Notes under the pieces: generated by a model | The model's database searches: none | What the model was told of the DNA's origin: nothing | What the model saw: only the letters and a program-made list of their open reading frames with translations | Translations under genes and position numbers: made by a program | In this document: piece by piece, positions 45,606 through 54,083 of the stretch | Position numbering within the stretch: the first letter of the stretch is position 1 | Layout of the letters: each line of letters begins with the position of its first letter | NCBI RefSeq assembly: GCF_014229965.1 | Contig: NZ_JABGBW010000001.1 | Span: 201,769-265,768, forward strand | Reading direction: 5' to 3' | Length of the DNA: 64,000 nucleotides | From: Peptostreptococcus canis | GTDB taxonomy: Bacteria; Bacillota; Clostridia; Peptostreptococcales; Peptostreptococcaceae

Positions 45606-46763
45606 GTGGACATTAAATACATTTACATTACGGAAAAATCAAAAAAACTATGTGAAAAAATATCAAGTTTTTTTGAGGGGGAAATAATTTCATACAGTCA
45701 ATTTAAAAATCATTCCAAAAAGATTTTTAATAATGCTGATTTTTTAATATTTATCATGGCAACTGGAATAGTTGTCAGGAGTATTTCTGAGTTGCTTGAA
45801 AGTAAGTTTACTGATCCTGGTGTTATAGTTATTGATGAACTTGGCAAAAATACAATAAGTCTATTGGGTGGGCATATAGGTGGTGCAAATGAATTAACCC
45901 TTAAAATAAGCAAAGTTATAAATTCAAATCCTGTAATTACAACCGCTACAGATATAAATAACAAGGGTTCATTTGACATAATTGTTAAAAAAATTAATGG
46001 ATATGTAGATAACTTTGGAGAATTATCACTAGAAATAAATAGTGGTTTGTTAAAAGGTATTTCATATAAATTGTTTATTCAGAATGAATATAAAAGTTTT
46101 TTTATCGAGGAAAATGGCAAATATTCAAATGCTTTGAATGGTTTTGATGTAGAATTTATATCTAAGGAAAAAATTGAAACTATTATTTTATATATTGATA
46201 AATCTGTAGAATTTGTGGATAGAAAATGTATTTTTATAACTGATATAGATTTAAATAATATTAAAAATAATAATGCATATTTTAATATGGGTAAAAATTT
46301 AAGTATTAATATTGATTTAAAGATTGATAAGTGTTTTAATACCGGTTTAAAATTATGTGAGAAAAATATTATTATTGTAATTCCAAAACTTAATGTATTA
46401 GGCATAGGATGTAAAAGATATACTAAAGCAAGAGATTTTGAAAATAATGTAATTGAATATTTGGTTGAAAATAATATTAATATATCATCTATTAAAAGTA
46501 TATCCAGTATTGACTTAAAAAAAGATGAGAAATGTATTTTGGAATTTGCAAAAAAATATAATATAGAAACTCATTTTTATACGAAAGAAGAAATTTCAAA
46601 TGTAGATTCTTTATATGAAAAGTCAAATTTTGTAAAGGACAGTATAGGAGTTTATTCAGTTGCAGAACCATCTTGCCATATATCAACTGATGGCAATGTA
46701 ATATCTCAAAAGTTGAAAAAAAACGGGATAACGATATCTATAGGAAGGAAATTGAAATTATGA
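45606..46763 (+). CDS. cbiG: Cobalt-precorrin-5A hydrolase
   Basis: This 385-residue CbiG protein has the N-terminal domain LIFIMATGIVVRSIS, then the conserved GGHIGGANELT and ATDINNKGSFD, and a C-terminal domain with GIGCKRYTKARDFEN and SVAEPSCHISTDG. It opens the delta-lactone and releases acetaldehyde during ring contraction. The central region (about 150-255) is lysine- and asparagine-rich and poorly conserved. It starts with GTG and overlaps cbiH by 4 bp. Confidence 0.9.
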   Translation: MDIKYIYITEKSKKLCEKISSFFEGEIISYSQFKNHSKKIFNNADFLIFIMATGIVVRSISELLESKFTDPGVIVIDELGKNTISLLGGHIGGANELTLKISKVINSNPVITTATDINNKGSFDIIVKKINGYVDNFGELSLEINSGLLKGISYKLFIQNEYKSFFIEENGKYSNALNGFDVEFISKEKIETIILYIDKSVEFVDRKCIFITDIDLNNIKNNNAYFNMGKNLSINIDLKIDKCFNTGLKLCEKNIIIVIPKLNVLGIGCKRYTKARDFENNVIEYLVENNINISSIKSISSIDLKKDEKCILEFAKKYNIETHFYTKEEISNVDSLYEKSNFVKDSIGVYSVAEPSCHISTDGNVISQKLKKNGITISIGRKLKL

Positions 46764-47485
46764 TATATATGGTAGGGATAGGACCCGGAAAAAGGGAGTA
46801 TATGACATTACAGGCAATTGAAGCCATTGAAAATTGTGATGTGATAGTTGGATACAAAACCTATATATCTCTAATAGAGGATTTGATTAAAGACAAGGAA
46901 ATAATAAAAAATGAAATGCGGCAAGAAATAGATAGATGTAGAATTGCAATTGATTTATCTAAAAAAGGCAAAAATGTAGCTGTAATAAGTGGGGGTGATT
47001 CAGGTATATATGGTATGGCTGGATTAGTATACGAACTAAACACAAAGGAAATAGAGAAGCAGGAAATAAAAGTTATACAGGGTGTAACATCAAGCATATC
47101 AGCAGCAGCAGTTCTTGGGGCACCTATTATGCATGATATGTGCCAGATAAGTCTGAGTGATCTTATGACACCTTGGAATGTTATAGAGAAGAGGTTAAAA
47201 CTTGCCTCTGAAGCTGATTTTGTGATATGTATATACAACCCAAGAAGTAAGGGAAGAAGTGACCACTTAAAGAAAGCCTTCGAAATAATGGCTGAGTTTA
47301 AAGGCGCAGAAACACCAGTTGGAATTGTAAAAAACTCAGGTAGAATGAATCAAGAAGAGTATATTGTGGAATTTCAAAAGATGAATTTTGAGTTGTGTGA
47401 TATGTCTACTATGATTATTATAGGAAATAAAGAATCTTACATAGATGGAAATAAAATAATAACACCTAGGGGGTATAGTATATGA
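46760..47485 (+). CDS. cbiH: Cobalt-factor III C17-methyltransferase
   Basis: This 241-residue ring-contraction methylase starts MIYMVGIGPGKREYMTLQA and carries GYKTYISLIEDL, AVISGGDSGIYGMAGLVYE and IMHDMCQISLSDLMTPW, all CbiH/CobJ hallmarks. It contracts the macrocycle while methylating C17. Both ends overlap neighbouring genes by 4 bp (cbiG and cbiJ), indicating coupled translation. CICxPxS-like IYNPRSKGR is also present. Confidence 0.95.
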   Translation: MIYMVGIGPGKREYMTLQAIEAIENCDVIVGYKTYISLIEDLIKDKEIIKNEMRQEIDRCRIAIDLSKKGKNVAVISGGDSGIYGMAGLVYELNTKEIEKQEIKVIQGVTSSISAAAVLGAPIMHDMCQISLSDLMTPWNVIEKRLKLASEADFVICIYNPRSKGRSDHLKKAFEIMAEFKGAETPVGIVKNSGRMNQEEYIVEFQKMNFELCDMSTMIIIGNKESYIDGNKIITPRGYSI

Positions 47486-48246
47486 TTTTGGTATTAGGAG
47501 GAACTTCAGATAGTTTGAAAATATGTGATAGATTATATGAATTAGGTATAAATGATTTCATACTTTCGGTTGCAACTGAATATGGTAAAGAATTAGCATC
47601 ATCACATGCTAAAATTGTGGTTAATGGCAAAATGGATAAAAAAGAGATGATTGAATTTATAAAAGAGAATGAAATTAGACAGGTAATAGATGCCACACAT
47701 CCTTATGCGGTTGAAGTGTCTAGAAATGCCATGGATGCGTGTGAGCAAACCGATATAAAATATATTAGGTTTGAGAGAAAATCTCTGCTTGAAAAAATAA
47801 GATATCAGGGAGAATTTATTGTAGATACGATAGAGGAAGCATGTGATATGGTAATGAAAAATGAAAATTGGGAAAACGTCTTTATTGCTACCGGTAGTAA
47901 AAATTTGGGGACATATATAAAACTTCTAAAATCTAAAAGAGTGGTTGCTAGGGTACTTCCAACAGGTGAAGTGATAAGAAGTTGTGAAGCCATGGGATTG
48001 AATGCTGATAATATTATAGCGATAAAGGGGCCATTTAGTAAAGATATAAATATTGCTCTTTTAAAACATGCTAAAGTTGATGTAGTGATTACAAAAGAAA
48101 GCGGATATGCAGGAGGTTTTCTAGATAAAATAGATGCATGTTATGAGTTGGATATTCCAATTATAATTATAAAAAGAAAAACAATTGATTATCAGAGGGT
48201 AGTACATGATATATCAGAGATAGAGGAAAGCATAATATTTGGTTAG
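47482..48246 (+). CDS. cbiJ: Cobalt-precorrin-6A reductase
   Basis: This 254-residue CbiJ/CobK-type reductase has a Rossmann-like start ILVLGGTSDSLKICDRL, DATHPYAVEVSRNAMDAC, a GSKNLGTY motif and TKESGYAGGFLDKIDA at the C-terminal side. It uses a nicotinamide cofactor to reduce the ring at C18-C19. It overlaps cbiH by 4 bp and is followed 9 bp later by cbiK. Confidence 0.93.
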   Translation: MILVLGGTSDSLKICDRLYELGINDFILSVATEYGKELASSHAKIVVNGKMDKKEMIEFIKENEIRQVIDATHPYAVEVSRNAMDACEQTDIKYIRFERKSLLEKIRYQGEFIVDTIEEACDMVMKNENWENVFIATGSKNLGTYIKLLKSKRVVARVLPTGEVIRSCEAMGLNADNIIAIKGPFSKDINIALLKHAKVDVVITKESGYAGGFLDKIDACYELDIPIIIIKRKTIDYQRVVHDISEIEESIIFG

Positions 48247-48255
48247 GAGGGGAAT

Positions 48256-49047
48256 ATGTCAAAAAAAGCATTGGTAGTTGTTAGTTTTGGTACTTCTCAT
48301 TCAGATACAAGAAAAAAAACAATTGAAATTTGTGAGAATGAATTGAGGAAAAGTTTTCTAGAATATGATTTTTTTAGAGCATGGACATCTAAAATGATTA
48401 TTAAAAAAATAAAGAATAGAGATAATGAAGAAATTCTTTTTCCGGATGAACTAATGGATATGTTATGTAAAAAAGGCTATGATGAGGTCTATATTCAGTC
48501 ATTGCATTTGATTTGTGGAGAGGAGTATAATAAATTACTTGATATAATAAATTCCTATAAAAAAAGATTCAGTAAAATTTGTATTGGAAGACCTTTGTTG
48601 TCTACACTTGAAGACTATAAATATATAGCAGAATTTATAGATATTAAAAGTAAAAAAGATATAGAAAATGATTTTAAAAAAGAATATTCAGCAGTAGTAT
48701 GGATGGGACATGGAACAGAGCATATAGCTCATTCGTCTTATGCTGCTTTGGATTATAGATTGAGAGTAAAAGAATCTCCAGCGTTTATTGGTACGGTGGA
48801 AGGTTACCCGGAAATAGAAGATGTATTATTTTTTTTAGAAAAAAATAACATAAAAAAAGTTCATTTAAGACCATTATTATTAGTTTCAGGTGATCATGCT
48901 AAAAATGATATGGCAGGAAATAATGATAAGTCATGGAAAAAAATATTAGAAAAAAAAGGATTTGAAGTCGAGGTACATTTAGAAGGAATAGGTCAATTTG
49001 ACGAAATACAGAGAAAATTTGTTGAAAACCTCAAGGATGAATTATAA
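48256..49047 (+). CDS. cbiK: Sirohydrochlorin cobaltochelatase (anaerobic)
   Basis: This 263-residue CbiK protein has an N-terminal VVSFGTSHSDTRKKTI, then AVVWMGHGTEHIAHSSYAAL with a metal-binding histidine, and LRPLLLVSGDHAKNDMAG with the second. It inserts Co2+ into sirohydrochlorin, committing it to the cobalt-early pathway. No signal peptide is present, so it acts in the cytoplasm. AGGAGGGG precedes it. The enzyme that makes sirohydrochlorin is not in this window. Confidence 0.94.
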   Translation: MSKKALVVVSFGTSHSDTRKKTIEICENELRKSFLEYDFFRAWTSKMIIKKIKNRDNEEILFPDELMDMLCKKGYDEVYIQSLHLICGEEYNKLLDIINSYKKRFSKICIGRPLLSTLEDYKYIAEFIDIKSKKDIENDFKKEYSAVVWMGHGTEHIAHSSYAALDYRLRVKESPAFIGTVEGYPEIEDVLFFLEKNNIKKVHLRPLLLVSGDHAKNDMAGNNDKSWKKILEKKGFEVEVHLEGIGQFDEIQRKFVENLKDEL

Positions 49048-49197
49048 AAAAGTATTTTCTAAAATGATAATGTTGATTTAAATGTTTTCTGTAAAAAGAA
49101 ACGAAAAAGCATATTATTATTTTTATAAAGGTGATAGAATATAGTAAAACAATTGTCTAAAATATAGTTTGAAAATTTGAAATTGGAAGGAATTACT
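49048..49197 (+). other. 150-bp gap between cbiK and cbiL
   Basis: This is the largest gap inside the cobalamin cluster. An imperfect GTTTTCT/AGAAAC dyad lies near 49083-49101. An AAAGGTGAT string near 49127 looks like a ribosome binding site but is followed by no frame. An internal promoter is possible; nothing firm was identified. Confidence 0.35.
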
Positions 49198-49905
49198 ATG
49201 AGTTGTAAATTTTATGGAATAGGGGTAGGTCCGGGAGATAGCGAATTGATTACGATAAAAGCAGCTAAAATATTTGAAATTTTGGATATACTTTATGTTC
49301 CCCAATCTAAAAATGGTAAAGAAAGTATTGCAAAAAAAATAGCCAATCCATATTTGAATAAAGATATTTTGATTAAGGAAAGATATTTTCCGATGAATTA
49401 TAATATGGATGAAAAAATTGATGTTTGGAATAGCATTTCAAAAGAAATAGTAAATGATGTGAAACAGAACAAAAATGTTGGATTTGTAACGCTAGGTGAT
49501 CCTATGATATACTCAACTTATCTATACGTATATGAAAGATTGAAAGATTATATAGAAGTCGTGACAATTCCAGGTATTTCATCATTTATAAATATAGCAT
49601 CTTCCAATAATTTTCCATTGGTTATGGATAGAGAATCGCTGGCTATAGTATCTTGTACAGATGATATGCATAGAATTTATGATGTGTTAGATAATTTTGA
49701 ATCAATTGTGTTGATGAAAGTTTATAAAAATTTTAAAAGTATAATAGATTTGATTTTTGAAAAAGGACTTGAGAAAAGTTCAATAATGGTTTCAAATTCA
49801 TCTATGGAAGATGAGGTTTTAATTAAAGATTTATCGGAGGTCAAAAAAATGGATTCAGTTCCGTATTTTACTACAATATTAATAAACAAAACATATAATA
49901 GATAA
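49198..49905 (+). CDS. cbiL: Cobalt-factor II C20-methyltransferase
   Basis: A tetrapyrrole methylase of about 235 residues, starting with FYGIGVGPGDSELITIKA, followed by LYVPQSKNGKESIA, GFVTLGDPMIYSTYLYVYERL and IPGISSFINIASSNNFPL, features of CbiL/CobI. It adds the C20 methyl group just after cobalt insertion. ATG 49198 is chosen for the GGAAGG site 7 bases ahead. It is the last dedicated corrin gene in the cluster. Confidence 0.93.
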   Translation: MSCKFYGIGVGPGDSELITIKAAKIFEILDILYVPQSKNGKESIAKKIANPYLNKDILIKERYFPMNYNMDEKIDVWNSISKEIVNDVKQNKNVGFVTLGDPMIYSTYLYVYERLKDYIEVVTIPGISSFINIASSNNFPLVMDRESLAIVSCTDDMHRIYDVLDNFESIVLMKVYKNFKSIIDLIFEKGLEKSSIMVSNSSMEDEVLIKDLSEVKKMDSVPYFTTILINKTYNR

Positions 49906-49924
49906 TTTTGAAGGTGGTGATTTT

Positions 49925-50416
49925 ATGAACAAGATATTAGTCGTATATTACTCGGTACATCATGGAAATACTAAAAAGATAATAGATTATTTAGCTGAAA
50001 ATTGTGAGATAGATACATTAAATATTGCTAATAATAGAAAAGAAATAGATGAGGTAAATAGCAATAATATACATATAGAAGATAAACTCGGCTCATATGA
50101 AAAGATTATTTTAGGGTCTGGTATCTACTATGGAAAAATATCAAAAGAAATATATTCCTGGCTGGATAAAAATATCGATACTATAAAAAATAAGTCTATA
50201 TATGCAATTATTACGTCCGGCCTTGTAACTGTAAATTATGGTGGTGATTTAGAGAAATACTTAGATAACAATGGAATGGAATTGAAATCAAAGTTTCATT
50301 GTAAAGGGTTTGATACGTATGGACCATGGAAGTTGATAGGCGGTATTAGTAAAGGGCATCCGGATGAAAATGATTTGAAGAATGCTTTGAAATTTGTAAA
50401 AAAAGAGGTGTTCTAA
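49925..50416 (+). CDS. Flavodoxin-like protein at the end of the cobalamin cluster
   Basis: This 163-residue flavodoxin-domain protein begins ILVVYYSVHHGNTKKI, where SVHHGNT is the FMN phosphate loop, and has ILGSGIYYGKISKEI and AIITSGLVTVNYGG. It resembles flavodoxins of the protoporphyrinogen-oxidase-like type more than short electron-carrier flavodoxins. It starts 19 bp after cbiL with AAGGTGG. A plausible role is electron donation for Co(II) to Co(I) reduction before adenosylation, an inference from context only. Confidence 0.85.
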   Translation: MNKILVVYYSVHHGNTKKIIDYLAENCEIDTLNIANNRKEIDEVNSNNIHIEDKLGSYEKIILGSGIYYGKISKEIYSWLDKNIDTIKNKSIYAIITSGLVTVNYGGDLEKYLDNNGMELKSKFHCKGFDTYGPWKLIGGISKGHPDENDLKNALKFVKKEVF

Positions 50417-50450
50417 GTAAAAAAACTAATTAGAATCGTTTTAAAATAAT

Positions 50451-50552
50451 AAATAGCGGCCTTTGTTTTTAAAATTGATTTTAGAAGGAAAAATATATCC
50501 TTGTGTGGAATTTTGGTTAAATCAATTTCAAATTTATCAGACCGCTATTTTT
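50451..50552. terminator. Long structured element between convergent operons
   Basis: An outer 9-bp stem AAATAGCGG (50451-50459) with CCGCTATTT (50542-50550), a perfect 10-bp inner stem AAATTGATTT (50472-50481) with AAATCAATTT (50519-50528), and a small AAGGA/TCCTT hairpin (50485-50502) nest within about 100 nt, with a T-run on the plus strand. It is more elaborate than an ordinary terminator and lies downstream of both flanking operons. Confidence 0.65.
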
Positions 50553-50590
50553 ATGTTTATGGTATAAAAATTTTGAGCTATTATATTTTT

Positions 50591-51760
50591 TTATACTGCG
50601 GACAGTACATCTGCTTTTGTTACTATACCCATTAATATTTCATCATCGTCAACTACAGCAATAGGATATCTGGTTACTATAGCTGTATCTATGATATCTT
50701 TTACAAGAGAATCAGCTCCAGTTTTTGAAACGTTTTTTTCGATTACATCTTCTATTTTTAAATTTTGTTTTTTAGCTTCAATTGCACTTTCAATATTTAA
50801 TATACCCATAAATTTCATTTTTTCTGAAACTACGTAAGCAGAAGAAACACTGTTGTTTCTCATAGTAGTAATTGCAAAACTAGGCGTATCATGAATTTTA
50901 ACTATTGAGCTAGGTGTAATCATAATATTTTTTACGCTAATTATTTTTTTTCTATCAGCGTTTTCTATAAAGTTTCTAACATATTCATTAGCTGGATTAG
51001 TAGTCATTTCCTCAGGAGTGGCAATTTGTATTATCTTACCATCTTTCATAATTGCAACTCTATCTCCAAGTTTAAAGGCTTCATTTATATCATGGGTGAT
51101 GAAAATAATAGTCTTGTTTAATTTTCTTTGAATTTTCATAAGCTCAAATTGAAGGTCTTTTCTAACAAGTGGATCAAGTGCTGAGAAAGGTTCGTCCATA
51201 AGAAGTATATCAGGATCATTTGCAAGAGCTCTGGCCAATCCTACCCTTTGCTTCATACCTCCAGAAAGATTGTCAATAGGACTATTTTCAAATCCCTCAA
51301 GACCAACTAAATTAATCATTTCCATAGCTTTATTATATCTTTCTTCTTTAGACATACCTCTTATTTCAAGTCCGAATTCAACATTTCCTATAACATTTCG
51401 ATGGCTTAATAGACCAAAGTTTTGAAATACCATGGATATATTATTTCGTTTGAAATCATAAATTTCTTTTTTACTCATTTTGCTTATGTTATTGCCTTTG
51501 AATAAAATTTCTCCATAGGTAGGTTTATTTAGTAGATTGAAACATCTGACTAAAGTTGATTTTCCAGAACCTGAAAGTCCAATTATTACGAAAATTTCAC
51601 CTTGATTTATATCCAGATTTATATCCCAAAGTGCGGTTGTAACACCTGTCTTTTTGTGTATTTCAGCTTTATCTTTGCCTTCTTTTCCCAGTTTTAAGGC
51701 TTGGTTTTTATCATTTCCATAAAGTTTATATACTCCCTTTACTTCTATTATCTTTTCCAT
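50591..51760 (-). CDS. opuAA: Glycine betaine/proline ABC transporter ATPase with CBS domains
   Basis: This 389-residue protein has the long N-terminal extension typical of ProV/OpuAA, Walker A GLSGSGKS, signature LSGGMKQR, Walker B ILLMDEPFSALDPLVR and a switch histidine in FITHD. A C-terminal tandem CBS domain (about 275-389) follows, with SAYVVSEKMKFMGIL and VVDDDEILMGIVTKADV. It powers osmoprotectant uptake, and CBS domains in this family gate activity in response to ionic strength. It shares one base with the upstream permease gene. Confidence 0.93.
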   Translation of the reverse strand: MEKIIEVKGVYKLYGNDKNQALKLGKEGKDKAEIHKKTGVTTALWDINLDINQGEIFVIIGLSGSGKSTLVRCFNLLNKPTYGEILFKGNNISKMSKKEIYDFKRNNISMVFQNFGLLSHRNVIGNVEFGLEIRGMSKEERYNKAMEMINLVGLEGFENSPIDNLSGGMKQRVGLARALANDPDILLMDEPFSALDPLVRKDLQFELMKIQRKLNKTIIFITHDINEAFKLGDRVAIMKDGKIIQIATPEEMTTNPANEYVRNFIENADRKKIISVKNIMITPSSIVKIHDTPSFAITTMRNNSVSSAYVVSEKMKFMGILNIESAIEAKKQNLKIEDVIEKNVSKTGADSLVKDIIDTAIVTRYPIAVVDDDEILMGIVTKADVLSAV

Positions 51761-53643
51761 TATTTTTTCACCTCACCTTTAACCATACCTTGAGTTATTC
51801 TATCAAGAATTATAGCAATTATAACCACTGCAGTTCCTGATACAAGTCCTCTTCCTATTTCAACTCTATTTACACTGATTAATACTTCCATACCTAGTCC
51901 TGTAGCACCTATCATAGATGTTGTAACAACCATTGACATTGCCATCATAATAGTTTGATTTACTCCGGTCATTATTGTAGGCAAGGCTTGTGGAATTTCT
52001 ACTTTTACCAGAGATTGTATTTTTGTTGAACCAAATGATTGTGTAGCTTCTATTACATCTATATCTATCTGTCTAATTCCATGTGATGTCATCCTTATTG
52101 TAGGGACTATAGCATAAATTGTAGTAGCAATGACGGCTGGAGCTTTACCAAGCCCAAAGAACAGTAATGCTGGTATCAAATAAACAAATACCGGCATAGT
52201 TTGCATAGTATCAAGTATTGGCCGTATAATAGAATTTAGTCTGTCACTTGTAGATACTAAAACTCCAATAGGGAATCCAAATAGCAGTGATATAAGTACA
52301 GAGGCTATAACTATTGCCAGTGTTTCATTCATATGACCCCAAAGTCCAAATACGCCTATTAATGAAAGGAAAAATACATATAAAAGCGATGAGCCGTGTT
52401 TTTTAGAAGATTTATAAGCGCTAATATATACTATAATCATAAATAACGGCCATGGGATTAAATTTAGTATACCTTGGATAAAAGATACTAAATTCATAAG
52501 TGAATTTCTTATAGCATCGAAAAAGGTTTTATGTTTAACACTAAAGTTTCTAACGCTATTATCGATGTTTGAAATATCAAAGCTTGTTTTTATTGGAAAA
52601 TCATATAAGAAAGATGAGAAAGGATTAGTGGCATTTTTTGAAATAGATTTTTTTATCTTTTCAGCATCTTTTTTATTTAACCATTGATCCAATAATTCAG
52701 GATGTTTAGATAAAAACCATTTTGCGGTTTTATTATAGTCTTCTTTTGTTTCCTGCATATGAGCTAGTGCCTCACTTGTGAGATCACTGGAAGTTTTATA
52801 TTTTTTTAAGAATGTGACAAGTTCTTTATTATTGTCAAAAAATTTATTGCTTGTAGCAACAGTGACCTTAACCGATGGTAATTCCGTTTCACCATTTCTA
52901 TTTCCTTCTTCTGTGTAAGGCTTATCTTGAAGTAGTATAAAATCATATTTTCCCATAAGCCATGTAGGTTCCCAATAATATGAAACTATTGGTTCTCCTT
53001 TATCATACGCAGATGTTAAAGCTGCCGAGAGAGCAGAATCGGAACCTGGTCTAAAGTAGTTGAAAGTATTATCAAGTTTATAATGTTTATATTTTTTATA
53101 AAGTATGCTGTCTACTTCCCAACCTGGAATAGCTCCATATATTCTTCCCTTACTCTGATCTTCCGGATCTTTAAATATTGATGCATATTTTTCTAAATCC
53201 CAGACATTTTTTAGATTAGGAGCAAGTGGCTTAATATTTCTATCTTTATCACCTTCAATTACATATCTAGGTACATAGAATCCTTGTCTATTATCAGCAT
53301 AATTTATACTTAGTTCCTTAAATCTGTTTTTGTTTTTGTCTTTTTTATAGTCGGCTATATTATCTGTCCAACATTCCATAATGATGTCGACTTCCCCTGA
53401 CTTCAATGACTCATGCATTATTGTTGAAGAACCCGGAACTTCCCTCCATTTATATCCATATAATTCAGAAGCGATATATCCTGCAATTGCATTATGAAGC
53501 TTAATGCTGTCCCAGCCTGAATCAGCAAAAACTATTTCTTGATTTTTCTTTGCAGAAAATGAGGGATTGCTAAAAAGAATTGGAAAAATAAAAGAAAATA
53601 CAATTGTAAGAATTAAAAGAATCTTTATCTTCTTGTTTTTCAT
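51760..53643 (-). CDS. Glycine betaine ABC transporter, fused substrate-binding protein and permease
   Basis: This 627-residue fusion has a signal sequence or membrane anchor (about 1-31) and an OpuAC/ProX-type binding domain (about 35-330) with FADSGWDSIKLHN and WTDNIADY. A linker leads into a permease domain (about 380-627) with the EAA-type loop VIEATQSFGSTKIQSLVKVEIPQALPTI. The order is binding protein first, permease second, the reverse of the well-known Lactococcus OpuABC. The start follows AGGAGG. Together with the ATPase it completes a two-gene osmoprotectant importer. Specificity for glycine betaine is by family. Confidence 0.9.
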   Translation of the reverse strand: MKNKKIKILLILTIVFSFIFPILFSNPSFSAKKNQEIVFADSGWDSIKLHNAIAGYIASELYGYKWREVPGSSTIMHESLKSGEVDIIMECWTDNIADYKKDKNKNRFKELSINYADNRQGFYVPRYVIEGDKDRNIKPLAPNLKNVWDLEKYASIFKDPEDQSKGRIYGAIPGWEVDSILYKKYKHYKLDNTFNYFRPGSDSALSAALTSAYDKGEPIVSYYWEPTWLMGKYDFILLQDKPYTEEGNRNGETELPSVKVTVATSNKFFDNNKELVTFLKKYKTSSDLTSEALAHMQETKEDYNKTAKWFLSKHPELLDQWLNKKDAEKIKKSISKNATNPFSSFLYDFPIKTSFDISNIDNSVRNFSVKHKTFFDAIRNSLMNLVSFIQGILNLIPWPLFMIIVYISAYKSSKKHGSSLLYVFFLSLIGVFGLWGHMNETLAIVIASVLISLLFGFPIGVLVSTSDRLNSIIRPILDTMQTMPVFVYLIPALLFFGLGKAPAVIATTIYAIVPTIRMTSHGIRQIDIDVIEATQSFGSTKIQSLVKVEIPQALPTIMTGVNQTIMMAMSMVVTTSMIGATGLGMEVLISVNRVEIGRGLVSGTAVVIIAIILDRITQGMVKGEVKK

Positions 53644-54083
53644 ATAATACCTCCTATGAAAATATTTGTTGAAATACTATTATTAACTAATTTCAAATAT
53701 ATATAAGTTAATATAGTATAAAAACGGTAAATAAATCATAAAAAAATGAATTGAAAAATTCATTAAATTTAGAATTATCAGTATAATTTATTATATATTA
53801 ATTATATATTATTGTCAAATTTCTTACAATAGTAATGAGGTTAATTTACTATATAATATATTTTTTTTATTTTTATTATATTTATTTTAAAATATAATAA
53901 AAAACCTGTTTAATGAATCTGAGTCAACATATAAAAATTTCTTTAAACTAAAGTTCTAATGTTATAAAATAACATTTAGAAGATAAGCTTATCTTTAATT
54001 ACAAAAGCAAGTATATATGATATAATTAGCTTATGAATTTTGAATAATAGATAATGAATTATTTAATGCAGGAGGAAATAATC
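53644..54083. promoter_or_regulatory. Divergent control region between opuA and trkA
   Basis: This 440-bp, extremely AT-rich gap must serve both osmoregulatory transcription units. A perfect dyad AATGAATT-GAAA-AATTCATT lies at 53745-53764. On the trkA side an extended -10 TGATATAAT (54018-54026) is present. No known riboswitch motif, including that for c-di-AMP, was recognised. Confidence 0.5.

Noticed and set aside
53644-54083. c-di-AMP (ydaO-type) riboswitch upstream of trkA
   Set aside because: The region is nearly all A and T and lacks the conserved GC-rich core of that family.
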